Shown piece after piece: positions 17,623 through 26,819 of a stretch of DNA of 64,000 nucleotides. The stretch is taken from NCBI RefSeq assembly GCF_000230995.2, contig NC_019973.1, positions 5,408,001 through 5,472,000 on the forward strand, written 5' to 3'. The notes under the pieces were generated by a model that was not told the DNA's origin, made no database searches, and worked only from the letters and a program-made list of their open reading frames with translations. The translations under genes and the position numbers were made by a program. Positions within the stretch are counted from its first letter, which is position 1; each line of letters begins with the position of its first letter. This DNA is from Mesorhizobium australicum WSM2073 (GTDB taxonomy: Bacteria; Pseudomonadota; Alphaproteobacteria; Rhizobiales; Rhizobiaceae).

Positions 17623-17755
17623 TTCTTCGAAAAGGCAAGGCGACAGGCGGGTCAAAATCATGGCCCACCTCTGGAGCCACTTGGCAGGCGGCCGCAGAGT
17701 TGGCATCAGCTTCTTGACATGCCGGCTAGGCTGCGCGGCGGAAGACCGAGGACAG

Positions 17756-18403
17756 ATGCAAGTCACTGAAGGCTCATTGCCGGATGAAACCACCGATCTC
17801 GTCCCGGGCTACCGGCGCGTGCCGGCAGGCAAGATCATCAATGCGGTGACGTGGATGGAGGCGCGTGCCCCGGTGCCCGGTCTCGCGCATCCGCTGGCGA
17901 TGATCCGCGTCACCAAGCCCGATCCCGCCGTCTACCGCGCAGTCTTCCTCGAGATCGGCGCTCCCTGGCTCTGGGACCGCGCCGCCGAAATGTCGGACGC
18001 CGACATCGCGGCGCATTTTGCCGACCGACGTCAGCATCTGTACTACGGCCATGATGAGAGTGGGCGGCATGTCGGCATGGTCGAATTCTCGATCGCCGGC
18101 AGCAACGAGATCGAGATTACCTATTTCGGCCTGTTTCCCTCCTTGACTGGCCAAGGCTTCGGCAAACGGCTGATGGCAGGCGCGCTCGACCAGGCATGGC
18201 GCCTAGGCCCCATCCGCATCTGGCTGCACACCAGCAGCTTCGATCATCACAGCGTCATCGGTTTTTACAGGGCTTGCGGATTTGAACCCTATGCAACCGG
18301 TTTCGAAATCACCGATGATCCCAGGATCAAGGGCACCCTGCCGCGCGATTGCGCGCCGCAAATTCCGCTGATCGAAACGGAATGGGTGCCCGGCGCCAGA
18401 TGA
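17756..18403 (+). CDS. GNAT-family N-acetyltransferase
   Basis: 215-residue acyl-CoA-dependent N-acetyltransferase. Motif A is seen as ITYFGLFPSLTGQGFGKRLM around residues 122-141, with the Gln-Gly-x-Gly-Lys pyrophosphate loop, and the late FYRACGFEPYATGFEI matches motif B. The start follows a GAGGA site. It overlaps the MalT-like regulator gene by ATGA and lies upstream of the deacetylase-family gene at 21195, so acetylation and deacetylation enzymes share one run. The substrate is unknown. Confidence 0.85.
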   Translation: MQVTEGSLPDETTDLVPGYRRVPAGKIINAVTWMEARAPVPGLAHPLAMIRVTKPDPAVYRAVFLEIGAPWLWDRAAEMSDADIAAHFADRRQHLYYGHDESGRHVGMVEFSIAGSNEIEITYFGLFPSLTGQGFGKRLMAGALDQAWRLGPIRIWLHTSSFDHHSVIGFYRACGFEPYATGFEITDDPRIKGTLPRDCAPQIPLIETEWVPGAR

Positions 18404-21114
18404 GACCGTCGTCGCAACCCGCCAGCCTGGCATCGCCTCACCATCGCCGGTGGGTACGGCGCGAGAGCATCTTGTCGAGGCTGGAGCGGCATGTCGACAC
18501 GCGCATCGTGCTGTTCGCCGCGCCCGCCGGCTTCGGCAAATCGACGACGATGGCGCAATGGGCGGCCGAAGTCGCGCGCCACGGCCGGCTGACGGCCTGG
18601 CTGTCCTGCGAGGCGACGGACAATGACGAAGGCGCCTTCCTGTCGCATCTGGTGGGGGCGTTGCGCCATCTCGTCCAGAACCCGGCCGAGCTCGACCTCG
18701 CCTTCCAGTCGAGCCCCATCCCGCAACTCGACGTGGTGCTTGCGGCACTCGTGTCGGGTTTGGCGGCACGCCACGCCGACATCACCCTGTTCTTCGACGA
18801 CTATCACGCCATCGATGCACCGGCGGTGAAGCGGTTCATGGAACGGCTGACCCGGCAGGCACCAACCAACGTCGTCTTCGTCATCGGTTCGCGCAACCTG
18901 CCCGAGCTGCAGCTCGGCAAGCTCAGGGTGCTCGGCGATATCTTTGAAATCGGCCCGGACGATCTGCGTTTCGCCTCGTCGGAAGCCGAAGCCTTCTTCA
19001 ACGACAAGCTTGGCCTCTCTGTCAGCAGCGGCACGGTGGAAACACTGTGCTCGCGCACCGAAGGCTGGGCCGCCGGCCTGCAGCTCGCCTCGCTGTCGCT
19101 CGGTGCGGCCCATGCGCCCGAAACAGTCATCGGCAATTTCACCGGCGCCAACCGCAACGTCGCCGACTTCCTGATGGGAGAAGTGTTCCTGGAACTGCCG
19201 CCGGCGCTGGCGAAGTTCCTGCTCTATTCCTCGATTTTCGAGCGCTTCAGCGCCGAGGCCTGCCGGGCGGTGATGCGGGCGGCGGACGCCGAGGTTGCCA
19301 TCACCGAGATCGAGACCCGCAACCTGTTCCTGGTGCCGCTCGACGAGGAACGGCGCTGGTTCCGCTATCATCACCTTTTCCACGACTTCCTCAGCCGTGA
19401 AATGGAACGGCGCGAGCCGGAGATGATCGCACCGCTGCACCTGGCGGCTTCGGAATGGTTCGGCGAACGCAAGATGCTGACCGAGGCCATCGGCCATGCG
19501 CTCGCCGCCGGCGACGAAGCCCGCGCCGCGGTGTTCATCGAGAACAACGCGCTCGAACTCATCGCCCAATGCCAGCTTCTCTATGTGCGCCAGCTGCTGG
19601 CGCTGCTGCCAAGGAAACTGATCGATCAGCGCATCCGGCTGCAACTCGTCGTGCTGTGGCTTGCGGTGCACAGCAGCCAGCCCGAGATTGCCCAGCAGAC
19701 CCTCGCCAATGCGCGCCAGCTCGTCGAAACCGGGCCGACCGATAGCAAGGATCCGGGCACGCTGACCGGCACGACCATCGAGGCGGAACTCGAGGTCCTT
19801 GCAGCGGCCGTGCACAGCACGCTGGAACAGTTCGAGGACGCGCGCGACACCGCACTGGCGGCCCTGCGCATCATAGCCCCCGATGCGTGGTTCATGGAAG
19901 GCGCGACGGCAAACGTCATCGGCTACAATCTATACGCGCTGGGCGACCTTGAGGGGGCACGCGCTGCTGTGGATGCGGCGCGCAAGGCCCATGAGCGAAG
20001 CGGCAGCCTGCTCGGCGTCACCATCGCCAACTGCTACATGGCCGTGATCGAGCGGTCGGCCGGCCGCCTGCCCGCGGCCGAACGGCTGCTGCGCAACGCG
20101 ATCATCGAGGCCAGGACGCGGATCGGCGCCAACTCCTATGCCGAGGCCCTCGCCGGAACGCTGCTTGCCGAACTCGCCTATGAGACCAACGCATCCGGCG
20201 AAGCACTGGCGCTGGTCGAGAATCTCGGGCCGCTGATCGAGGGCGCAGCGGTCATTGTCTATCCCCTGGCCAGCGTGCCGACCTATGCCCGGGTGCTGCA
20301 GCTGACCGGTCGCGGCCAAGCCGCCCTCGACATGCTGGAGCGCGTCTACCAGCGCGTGCGCGGCTCCGTCTACCGCCGCCTCGCTTCGGTGCTGGTGCAC
20401 GATCGCATCCGGCTGCTTCTTGACCAGAACCGCACCCCGGAAGCCCGCGCGCTGCTCGACGAGCATCGCCGCGAAAGCGCTGAAACCGCCTCTACCGTCG
20501 CCAATGAATTCGAGTTCTTCGCCGAAGGCCGGCTGCTTACGGCGGAAAAATCCTACGCGGCGGCGGCGGCGATTTTCGACGCGCTGCTGGAGCGAACGAA
20601 AAGCAGCGGGCGCATGCGCCGGCACATACTGGCGCTGATCCTGCGCGCCAAGAGCGCCGGCCATGACCAGCGGGAAGCAGACCGCCATCTGCACGAAGCA
20701 TTGCGCCTTGCGCAACCCTCGGGCTTCATCCGCTCCTTCGTCGACGAAGGCAAGTCTGTCGTCGAGGGTTTGATGCGGCTCCGGGCGGCCCAGGCAAAGG
20801 CCGACCCGTCACTGTCGGCCTATGCGACGCGCATCATCGATGCCGCGCAGACGATGCCCGTGACGACGCGCAAAACAGCCGCCCCGACGGTCGAGAAAGA
20901 ACAGCTCACCCAGCGCGAGTCCGAGCTGCTGCACTTTCTGTCGGAAGGCATGTCAAATCGCGATATCGCCGTTGCACTGTCGGTAAGCGAAACGACGGTG
21001 AAGTGGCATTTGAAAAACATCTTCGGCAAGCTCTCGGTATCGAACCGCGTCCAGGCAGTGCGCGCCGCGCAGGTCGCCGCAAACCTCCGCACCCCTCCGA
21101 AAGGAGGGGCATAG
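18400..21114 (+). CDS. MalT/LAL-type LuxR-family transcriptional activator
   Basis: 904-residue ATP-dependent regulator. The N-terminal STAND-type NTPase has Walker A APAGFGKSTT at residues 41-50 and Walker B ITLFFDDYH near 127-135. A long helical, TPR-like central region follows, and the LuxR-type HTH occupies about residues 835-895 (LTQRESELLHFLSEGMSNRD, then TVKWHLKNIFGKL). Proteins of this kind bind a small inducer and ATP, oligomerise and activate nearby operons. It is coupled to the GNAT gene by ATGA overlap and probably activates the deacetylase/Liv operon starting at 21195. Length is typical of the LAL class (about 900). Confidence 0.9.
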   Translation: MRPSSQPASLASPHHRRWVRRESILSRLERHVDTRIVLFAAPAGFGKSTTMAQWAAEVARHGRLTAWLSCEATDNDEGAFLSHLVGALRHLVQNPAELDLAFQSSPIPQLDVVLAALVSGLAARHADITLFFDDYHAIDAPAVKRFMERLTRQAPTNVVFVIGSRNLPELQLGKLRVLGDIFEIGPDDLRFASSEAEAFFNDKLGLSVSSGTVETLCSRTEGWAAGLQLASLSLGAAHAPETVIGNFTGANRNVADFLMGEVFLELPPALAKFLLYSSIFERFSAEACRAVMRAADAEVAITEIETRNLFLVPLDEERRWFRYHHLFHDFLSREMERREPEMIAPLHLAASEWFGERKMLTEAIGHALAAGDEARAAVFIENNALELIAQCQLLYVRQLLALLPRKLIDQRIRLQLVVLWLAVHSSQPEIAQQTLANARQLVETGPTDSKDPGTLTGTTIEAELEVLAAAVHSTLEQFEDARDTALAALRIIAPDAWFMEGATANVIGYNLYALGDLEGARAAVDAARKAHERSGSLLGVTIANCYMAVIERSAGRLPAAERLLRNAIIEARTRIGANSYAEALAGTLLAELAYETNASGEALALVENLGPLIEGAAVIVYPLASVPTYARVLQLTGRGQAALDMLERVYQRVRGSVYRRLASVLVHDRIRLLLDQNRTPEARALLDEHRRESAETASTVANEFEFFAEGRLLTAEKSYAAAAAIFDALLERTKSSGRMRRHILALILRAKSAGHDQREADRHLHEALRLAQPSGFIRSFVDEGKSVVEGLMRLRAAQAKADPSLSAYATRIIDAAQTMPVTTRKTAAPTVEKEQLTQRESELLHFLSEGMSNRDIAVALSVSETTVKWHLKNIFGKLSVSNRVQAVRAAQVAANLRTPPKGGA
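21092..21109 (+). terminator. GAAA-tetraloop hairpin at the end of the MalT-like gene
   Basis: CCCCTCC-GAAA-GGAGGGG forms a perfect 7-bp GC-rich stem with a GNRA tetraloop, ending 3 bases before the stop codon at 21112-21114. No U-run follows, so it may slow ribosomes or protect the 3' end rather than terminate fully. Confidence 0.35.
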
Positions 21115-21194
21115 ATGACTGACATGGCCCCTCTTTAGGGTCGGGCCGGGCGATTGTTAGCCTGCTAGCGTCTGGTTTTTAGAGGATGCCGCGG

Positions 21195-22316
21195 ATGGCG
21201 ACAGGCTACGTTTTTCACGAACAGCTGATGTGGCATGACACCGGCTCCAGCGCCGACATGATGCCTCCCGGCCGTTTCGTGGAACCCGGACGCCACCTGG
21301 AATCGCCTGGATCCAAACGACGGCTCAACAATCTCATCCAGGTCAGTGGCCTGGCACGCCATTTGGTTCCGATCATTGCCGAACCGGTAACGGTGGAAGA
21401 CCTGCTGCGCGTCCACACGCAACGCCACGTCGATGATATCAGGATGCTGAGCGAAGGCGGATCCGGTTTCGCCGGGCCTCAGGCACCGATCGGCCTCAAC
21501 AGTTTCGACATCGCGCTGTTGTCCGCCGGCACCACCTATGCCGCGATGCGTGCGGTGCTGACCGGCCGCGTCGACAACGCCTATGCGCTGGCGCGGCCGC
21601 CCGGGCACCACGCCGAACCCGATCAGGCCATGGGCAATTGCCTGTTCTCCAACATCGGCGTCGCCGTGCGGCGGCTGCAGCACGAGGGCCTGCTCGGCCG
21701 TGCCGCCGTGGTGGACTGGGACGTGCATCACGGCAATGGCACCGAGACGGTGTTTTATTCCGATCCGTCGGTGCTGACGATTTCGCTCCATCAGGACAAT
21801 CTATACCCGACCGGACGCGGCGCGCTCGTCGACAACGGCAAGGGACCCGGCGAAGGCTATAACATCAACGTCCCGCTGCCGGCCGGCAGCGGCACAGGCG
21901 CCTATGAAGCCACGTTCGACCGCGTCATCGGTCCTGCCTTGCGCGCGTTCAAGCCCAACCTCGTCATCGTCGCTTCCGGTTTCGACGCGTCCGGCTTCGA
22001 TCCGCTCGGCCGCATGATGCTCAACAGCGAATGTTTTCGCCGCCTTGCCGCGCGCATGGTGGCGTTTGCGGCCGAAGTCTCGAACGGACGGCTGATGATG
22101 AGCCATGAAGGCGGCTATTCCGAGGGCTATGTGCCATTCTGCGGCCACGCCGTCATCGAGACGCTGGCCAATCACCGCACCGAGGTGGTCGACCCGCTGT
22201 CGGACCATATCGACGAGTGGGCGGGGCAGGACCTGCAGCCGCATCAGGCGGCGGTGATCGATGCCGCTGAAGGCCTGCTCGCGGGCTTGCGCCAACGCCT
22301 CGCCAGCGCGGCCTGA
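21195..22316 (+). CDS. Class II histone-deacetylase-family amidohydrolase (acetylpolyamine amidohydrolase-like)
   Basis: 373-residue zinc amidohydrolase of the HDAC/AcuC/APAH family, which removes acetyl or other acyl groups from amines. The key residues can be placed: His138-His139 in RPPGHHAEPD, zinc ligands Asp176 and His178 in DWDVHHGNGT, Asp264 in SGFDASGFDP, and the transition-state Tyr308 in HEGGYSEG. The second ATG (21195) is preferred because AGAGG at 21181-21185 is correctly spaced from it and too near the first (21186). It is five bases before a liv-type permease gene, so the imported compound is probably its acylated substrate or a precursor. Confidence 0.9.
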   Translation: MATGYVFHEQLMWHDTGSSADMMPPGRFVEPGRHLESPGSKRRLNNLIQVSGLARHLVPIIAEPVTVEDLLRVHTQRHVDDIRMLSEGGSGFAGPQAPIGLNSFDIALLSAGTTYAAMRAVLTGRVDNAYALARPPGHHAEPDQAMGNCLFSNIGVAVRRLQHEGLLGRAAVVDWDVHHGNGTETVFYSDPSVLTISLHQDNLYPTGRGALVDNGKGPGEGYNINVPLPAGSGTGAYEATFDRVIGPALRAFKPNLVIVASGFDASGFDPLGRMMLNSECFRRLAARMVAFAAEVSNGRLMMSHEGGYSEGYVPFCGHAVIETLANHRTEVVDPLSDHIDEWAGQDLQPHQAAVIDAAEGLLAGLRQRLASAA

Positions 22317-22320
22317 AGCG

Positions 22321-23178
22321 ATGGATTTCGCCATCACGACATTGCTCAATGCGCTGACGCTGATCAGCATCCTGATGCTGGTCGGGCTCGGGCTGGCGAT
22401 CAGCTTCGGCCTGATGAACGTGACCAATCTGGCGCATGGCGAGTTCGTGACCGTCGGCGCCTTCGCGGTATACTTCATCCAGAGTATGGGCGGCTCGTTC
22501 TGGCTGGGCCTGACTGCGGCGCCGATCGCCGGCGCCGTGGTCGGCTGCATCCTGGAATTCGCCATTATTCGCCACCTCTATTCGCGGCCGGTGTCGACCG
22601 TGCTCGCCACCTGGGGCGTCAGCCTGATCCTGCAGCAAGGGCTGGAGCTGACCTTCGGGCTCGGCGCCAAGCCGGTGACGCCGCCGGTCGAAGGCACGCT
22701 CGACCTCTTCTTCACCGTCTATCCGGCCTATCGGCTGATCCTGATCGGCATCGCCATGGCGACCTTGCTCGGCGTCATCCTGCTGATCAGCCGCACATCC
22801 TTCGGCCTCGACATCCGCACCGTCATCCAGAACCGCGAAATGGCGGAGGGCGTCGGCATCAACACGCGCCGCACCTACGCCATCGCCTTCACCTTCGGCG
22901 CGGCAATCGCGGGGCTGGCTGGGGGACTGGTCGCGCCCCTGGCGATCGTGCTGCCGCAGATGGGGGTGAACTATCTCGCCAACGCCTTCTTCGTCGTCAT
23001 CGTCGGCGGGGTCGGCTCGATTGGCGGCCTCGTCGCCGGCAGCGTCTTCGTCGGCGGGCTGACCAGCATCCTCAACTACCAGATCTCGCCATCGCTGGCG
23101 CAGGCCATTGTGCTGCTGGCGGCCATCGTCGCCGTGCGGGTGCGGCCCAACGGCCTGTTCAACGGGGCGTCGCGATGA
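22321..23178 (+). CDS. livH: Liv/amide-type ABC transporter permease
   Basis: 285-residue membrane subunit with LGLAISFGLMNVTNLAHGEF near the N-terminus and the VVIVGGVGSIGGLVAGS loop near the C-terminus, both typical of LivH and its urea/amide relatives (UrtB, FmdE). The ATG at 22321 follows the deacetylase gene by four bases, so this is one operon with it. Overlaps the next permease by four bases. Confidence 0.92.
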   Translation: MDFAITTLLNALTLISILMLVGLGLAISFGLMNVTNLAHGEFVTVGAFAVYFIQSMGGSFWLGLTAAPIAGAVVGCILEFAIIRHLYSRPVSTVLATWGVSLILQQGLELTFGLGAKPVTPPVEGTLDLFFTVYPAYRLILIGIAMATLLGVILLISRTSFGLDIRTVIQNREMAEGVGINTRRTYAIAFTFGAAIAGLAGGLVAPLAIVLPQMGVNYLANAFFVVIVGGVGSIGGLVAGSVFVGGLTSILNYQISPSLAQAIVLLAAIVAVRVRPNGLFNGASR

Positions 23179-24158
23179 TCGCCCGGGACCGCAACTGGCT
23201 GCTGATCTTCGCCGTCTGCGTGGCGCTTGCCATCGCCTATCCCTTCTTCGCCGACGGCTACCAACTGACGGTGATCCGCGACGCGCTGATCTTCGGCCTA
23301 TTCGCGGCGAGCCTCGACTTCTTCTGGGGCCGCACCGGAATCCTGTGTTTCGGCCACGCCGCCTTCTTTGGCATCGGCGGCTACATCATGGCATTGGTCA
23401 CGCTCAATGACGCGATTCCTTTCGGCAGCCTGCTCGGCATCGTGGGCGCCATTGCGGGGGCTGCCTTCGTCGCCGCCATCATCGGTTACTTCCTGTTCTT
23501 CGGCGGCATCCGCGGCAGCTACTTCACCATCGTCACGCTGGCCATGGGCGTCATCTGCCAGCAGGCGGCCATCTCCTGGAGTTCGGTCACCGGCGGCGAT
23601 AGCGGCCTGATCGGGATCCCGCCGATCGAATTCGATTTTGGCGGCCGGCATGTCGATCTCAGCCAGGACCTGTCGAGCTATATGTTCGTCGCAGCCATCG
23701 TGGCGGTGGCCGTTTTGTCGCTGTGGTCGATCAGCCGTGGCCGCTGGGGCACGGTGCTGACCGCCATTCAGGACAATGAGGTCCGGGCGGCGGCACTCGG
23801 CCACAATGCGCCGTTACGGCTGCTCGTCACCTTCATCCTTTCGGCAGCCATCGCCGGGCTTGCTGGCGCGCTCTATGTCTGCATGGCCGGGCTGGTTGCC
23901 CCCGATCTGTCCGGACTGCTTCTGTCGACGGAGGTCATTGTCTGGGTGGCGGTCGGCGGGCGCGGCACGCTGCTTGGCCCAGTGCTGGGCGCAATCTTCA
24001 TCCAGCGCGCACAGCAGACGATCAGCAGCTTCAATCCGAGCCTGTGGCCGCTGCTGCTGGGCTGCGTCTTCGTCATCATCGTCTTTGTCCTGCCGGACGG
24101 CATCCTGTCGATCTATGCGCGGCTGAAGAGCCTGTTCAAAGGCAGGAGCCAGGCCTGA
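23175..24158 (+). CDS. livM: Liv/amide-type ABC transporter permease
   Basis: 327-residue membrane subunit. DFFWGRTGILCFGHAAFFGI, then GGIRGSYFTIVTLAMG, and late WVAVGGRGTLLGPVLGA are LivM/UrtC-type motifs. Its stop shares a base with the next ATPase start (TGATG). Together with the other genes it makes a complete HMGF plus binding-protein importer. Confidence 0.92.
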   Translation: MIARDRNWLLIFAVCVALAIAYPFFADGYQLTVIRDALIFGLFAASLDFFWGRTGILCFGHAAFFGIGGYIMALVTLNDAIPFGSLLGIVGAIAGAAFVAAIIGYFLFFGGIRGSYFTIVTLAMGVICQQAAISWSSVTGGDSGLIGIPPIEFDFGGRHVDLSQDLSSYMFVAAIVAVAVLSLWSISRGRWGTVLTAIQDNEVRAAALGHNAPLRLLVTFILSAAIAGLAGALYVCMAGLVAPDLSGLLLSTEVIVWVAVGGRGTLLGPVLGAIFIQRAQQTISSFNPSLWPLLLGCVFVIIVFVLPDGILSIYARLKSLFKGRSQA

Positions 24159-24862
24159 TGAGCGACGTCCTGCTCCAAGCCGAAAATGTCGGCATCCGCT
24201 TCGGAGGGTTGCAGGCCCTCGAAGGATTGGACCTGACGGTCCGCGACAAGGCGCTCTGCTGCATCATCGGCCCGAACGGCGCCGGCAAGAGTACCTTCCT
24301 CAACGTGCTGACCGGCACGTTGCGCCCGACCAGCGGCAGCGTCCATTTCCTCGGCCGCGACATTGCCGGCCTGCCGCTGCATCGCATCGCCCGGCTCGGC
24401 ATTGCCCGCAAGTTCCAGATCCCGTCGGTCTTCCCGAGCCTCTCGGTTGAGGACAACCTCAAGGTCGCACGATGGGGTGCCCCCTCCCCGGCGCGGCCAA
24501 TCGGTGAATTGATGGAACTGGTCGCGCTGACCAATCGTGCTGCCACATTGGCCGGCGAACTGGCGCACGGCCAGAAGCAATGGCTGGAGATCGGCATGGC
24601 GCTGGCCATCGAGCCACGGCTGCTTTTGCTCGACGAGCCAACCGCCGGCATGACGCCGCAGGAGACGCTGGCGACGGCCGAAATGCTGCTGCGGCTGAAG
24701 GGCGAGTTCTCGATCGTCGCCGTCGAGCACGACATACGCTTCGTGCGGGCGCTGAATTGCGAAACGCTGGTGCTGCACCAGGGTCGCCGGCTTCGCAGCG
24801 GTCCCTTCCACGACATTGAGGCCGACGAGATGGTCCGCGACGTCTATCTGGGGAGGCGCTGA
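24158..24862 (+). CDS. livG: Liv/amide-type ABC transporter ATP-binding protein
   Basis: 234-residue ATPase with Walker A GPNGAGKST, LivG-type RKFQIPSVFPSLSVEDNL, signature ELAHGQKQWLEIGMAL and Walker B LLLLDEPTAGMTP. The signature ELAHGQKQWLEIGMAL with HGQ in place of SGGQ is the variant common in urea/amide transporters (UrtD), which supports an amide-like substrate over a branched-chain amino acid. It is shorter than the first LivG in the window by about 30 residues, as UrtD-like proteins are. Confidence 0.92.
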   Translation: MSDVLLQAENVGIRFGGLQALEGLDLTVRDKALCCIIGPNGAGKSTFLNVLTGTLRPTSGSVHFLGRDIAGLPLHRIARLGIARKFQIPSVFPSLSVEDNLKVARWGAPSPARPIGELMELVALTNRAATLAGELAHGQKQWLEIGMALAIEPRLLLLDEPTAGMTPQETLATAEMLLRLKGEFSIVAVEHDIRFVRALNCETLVLHQGRRLRSGPFHDIEADEMVRDVYLGRR

Positions 24863-24864
24863 CC

Positions 24865-25566
24865 ATGCTGCGGACACTTGCCGTGTCGGCCGGCTACGGC
24901 CTGCTCCCGGTGCTGAACGGCATCGACCTCGGCGTCGCGGCGGGCGAAGTGGTCGGCCTGCTCGGCCGCAACGGCGCCGGGAAGACAACGCTGCTGCGCG
25001 TCATCGCCGGGGGCCTGAAGGCGAGCGGCGGTGCGGTGGTTCTCGGCGACCAGGATCTCACCAACGCCCCGGCCTTCCGCCGCGCGCGGGCGGGCATCGC
25101 CCATGTGCCGCAGGGCCGCGGTATCTTCAACCAGCTGACGGTGCGGCAGAACCTGGAAGTCGGCACGCGCGCCGCCAGGGATCGTGGCGACGGCGACATT
25201 CCAGCCGACATCTTTGGCTATTTTCCCATCCTTCGCGAGCGCGAGGCGCAGACCGCCGGTACGCTCTCGGGGGGCCAGCAGCAGATGCTGGCGATAGGCC
25301 GCGCACTGTGCGGCCTGCCGTCGGTGCTGCTGCTCGACGAGCCTTCGGAAGGCATCCAGCCGAACATCGTGCAGTCGATCGCCGAGCTGGTGCCGCGCAT
25401 CGCGCGCGAGCGCGGCATCGCCATCGTCCTGGTCGAGCAGAATCTCGATCTCGTCCTTAAGGCGGCGGACCGCTGCCTGGTGATGGAGAAGGGCAGGATC
25501 GTGCATGAGGGCACGCCGGAAGCATTCGCCGACGAGACCCTGCTGAAGGACCTCTTGGCTTTGTAA
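24865..25566 (+). CDS. livF: Liv/amide-type ABC transporter ATP-binding protein
   Basis: 233-residue ATPase: Walker A GRNGAGKTTLLR, signature LSGGQQQMLAIGRAL, Walker B LLLDEPSEGIQPN and H-loop VEQNLDLVL. The DEPSEGIQP form resembles UrtE. Two bases separate it from the livG-type gene. Confidence 0.92.
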   Translation: MLRTLAVSAGYGLLPVLNGIDLGVAAGEVVGLLGRNGAGKTTLLRVIAGGLKASGGAVVLGDQDLTNAPAFRRARAGIAHVPQGRGIFNQLTVRQNLEVGTRAARDRGDGDIPADIFGYFPILREREAQTAGTLSGGQQQMLAIGRALCGLPSVLLLDEPSEGIQPNIVQSIAELVPRIARERGIAIVLVEQNLDLVLKAADRCLVMEKGRIVHEGTPEAFADETLLKDLLAL

Positions 25567-25607
25567 GGCGTGCATGGGGCGCGCCTGGACTGGAAGGGAA
25601 CACAACA

Positions 25608-26777
25608 ATGATAAACAGAAGAACTGTTCTGAAATCCGGCGGCGCCGCGGCCGCCTTCGCAATGGTCGGCGCGCCGGGAATCCTGCGCGCCGGAGACACG
25701 GTCAAGGTCGGGCTGTCGATCCCGATCACCGGGCTGCAGGCGATCCTCGGCGAGACGCTGCTCAACTGCTACAAGCTCGCCGCCGCCGAACTCAACGCCG
25801 CCAACGGCATTGGCGGGCGCCAGGTGGAGCTCTTCATCGAGGACAACCAGACCACGACCAAGGGCTCCATCGACAAGGCCCGCAAGCTCCTCAACGAGGA
25901 CAAGGTCGACGTGATCATGGGAACGATCATTTCGCCCGAGCGCAGCGCCACGCTTTCCGTCACCTCGAAGGCCAAGAAGCTGTTCTTCTACCCGACCAAT
26001 TTCGAGGGCGGCGAATGCAATCGCTACTTCGTCGCCACCGGACCTATCCCGATGCAGCAGGTAGACCCGATGATGCCGTGGGTGGCCGAAAACCTCGGCA
26101 AGACCATCTACATCATGGCGTCCGACTATGCCTGGCCGCAGAAAATGACCGAGGCGATCACAGCCGCCTATGAAAAGGCCGGCGGCAAGATTGTCGGCGC
26201 CGACTATTATCCGTTCGGCACCACGGATTTCGGCCCGGCCTTCCAGAAGATCAAGTCGCTGAAGCCCGACGTCGTGTGGTCGATGGTGGTCGGCAACGAC
26301 GCCGTCACGCAGCTCAAGCAGTATCGCAGCTTCGACATCAAGCAGCCTCTGATCGCACCGCTCGACGAGGTCTTCAACAAGGACGCGCTGCCGCCTGGCG
26401 TCGCCGCCGGCACCTACGCGCCGCAGCCCTACTGGATGGCGCTCGACAACCCGGTCAACAAGAAGTTCATCGCGAACTTCCGCGAAAAATTCGGCCAGGA
26501 GAAGATGGTCAATGGCATCGGCGAGGCCGGCTATAACGGCCTGCATCTCTACGCGCTGGCGGCGGAGAAGGCCGGCTCGCTGAAGGACGACGATGTGCTC
26601 AAGGCGCTGCCGACGATCGAGTTCGATGCGCCACAAGGCAAGATCCGGGTCGATGCCAGCAACAACCACACGCTCTGCCATTCCTATGTCGGCAAGGCGG
26701 CGGCGGACGGCATCGGCTACGAGATCGTCAAGGATTTCGGCACGATCGCGCCGGTAACGCCTTACTGCAAGCTGTAG
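25608..26777 (+). CDS. Urea/amide-type ABC substrate-binding protein with Tat-like signal
   Basis: 389-residue periplasmic binding protein resembling the Peripla_BP_5 group (AmiC, UrtA, FmdD). The N-terminus NRRTVLKSGG has the twin-arginine motif followed by a hydrophobic stretch and AxA-type site near residue 28, suggesting export by Tat. Family-typical features are the IPITGLQAILGETLLN start, the IEDNQTT strand and YPTNFEGGECNRYF with its ligand-pocket residues. Last gene of the deacetylase-LivHMGF operon, preceded by a GGAAGGGA ribosome site. The ligand is probably an amide or acylated amine. Confidence 0.9.
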   Translation: MINRRTVLKSGGAAAAFAMVGAPGILRAGDTVKVGLSIPITGLQAILGETLLNCYKLAAAELNAANGIGGRQVELFIEDNQTTTKGSIDKARKLLNEDKVDVIMGTIISPERSATLSVTSKAKKLFFYPTNFEGGECNRYFVATGPIPMQQVDPMMPWVAENLGKTIYIMASDYAWPQKMTEAITAAYEKAGGKIVGADYYPFGTTDFGPAFQKIKSLKPDVVWSMVVGNDAVTQLKQYRSFDIKQPLIAPLDEVFNKDALPPGVAAGTYAPQPYWMALDNPVNKKFIANFREKFGQEKMVNGIGEAGYNGLHLYALAAEKAGSLKDDDVLKALPTIEFDAPQGKIRVDASNNHTLCHSYVGKAAADGIGYEIVKDFGTIAPVTPYCKL

Positions 26778-26789
26778 GCATCAACCGAT

Positions 26790-26819
26790 CCTGACGGCGG
26801 CTTTGCCGCTGCCGTCAGG
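26790..26819. terminator. Bidirectional stem-loop between converging genes
   Basis: CCTGACGGC pairs with GCCGTCAGG (perfect 9-bp outer stem), with an inner GGC-TTT-GCC and a three-base bulge. It lies between the binding-protein gene and the converging acetolactate-synthase-like gene and overlaps the latter's stop codon. No strong U-run on either strand. Confidence 0.55.

Noticed and set aside
17578..17793. An N-terminal extension of the M20 gene by up to 72 codons.
   Set aside because: The added residues do not fit the family and run through the divergent promoter region; ATG 17577 has a suitable ribosome site.
18289..19815. A 508-codon minus-strand frame opposite the MalT-like gene.
   Set aside because: Shadow of a gene with clear Walker A and LuxR HTH motifs.
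21115..21194. A tiny peptide frame (seven codons from 21115) after the MalT-like gene.
   Set aside because: No ribosome site or conservation evidence, and too short to support.
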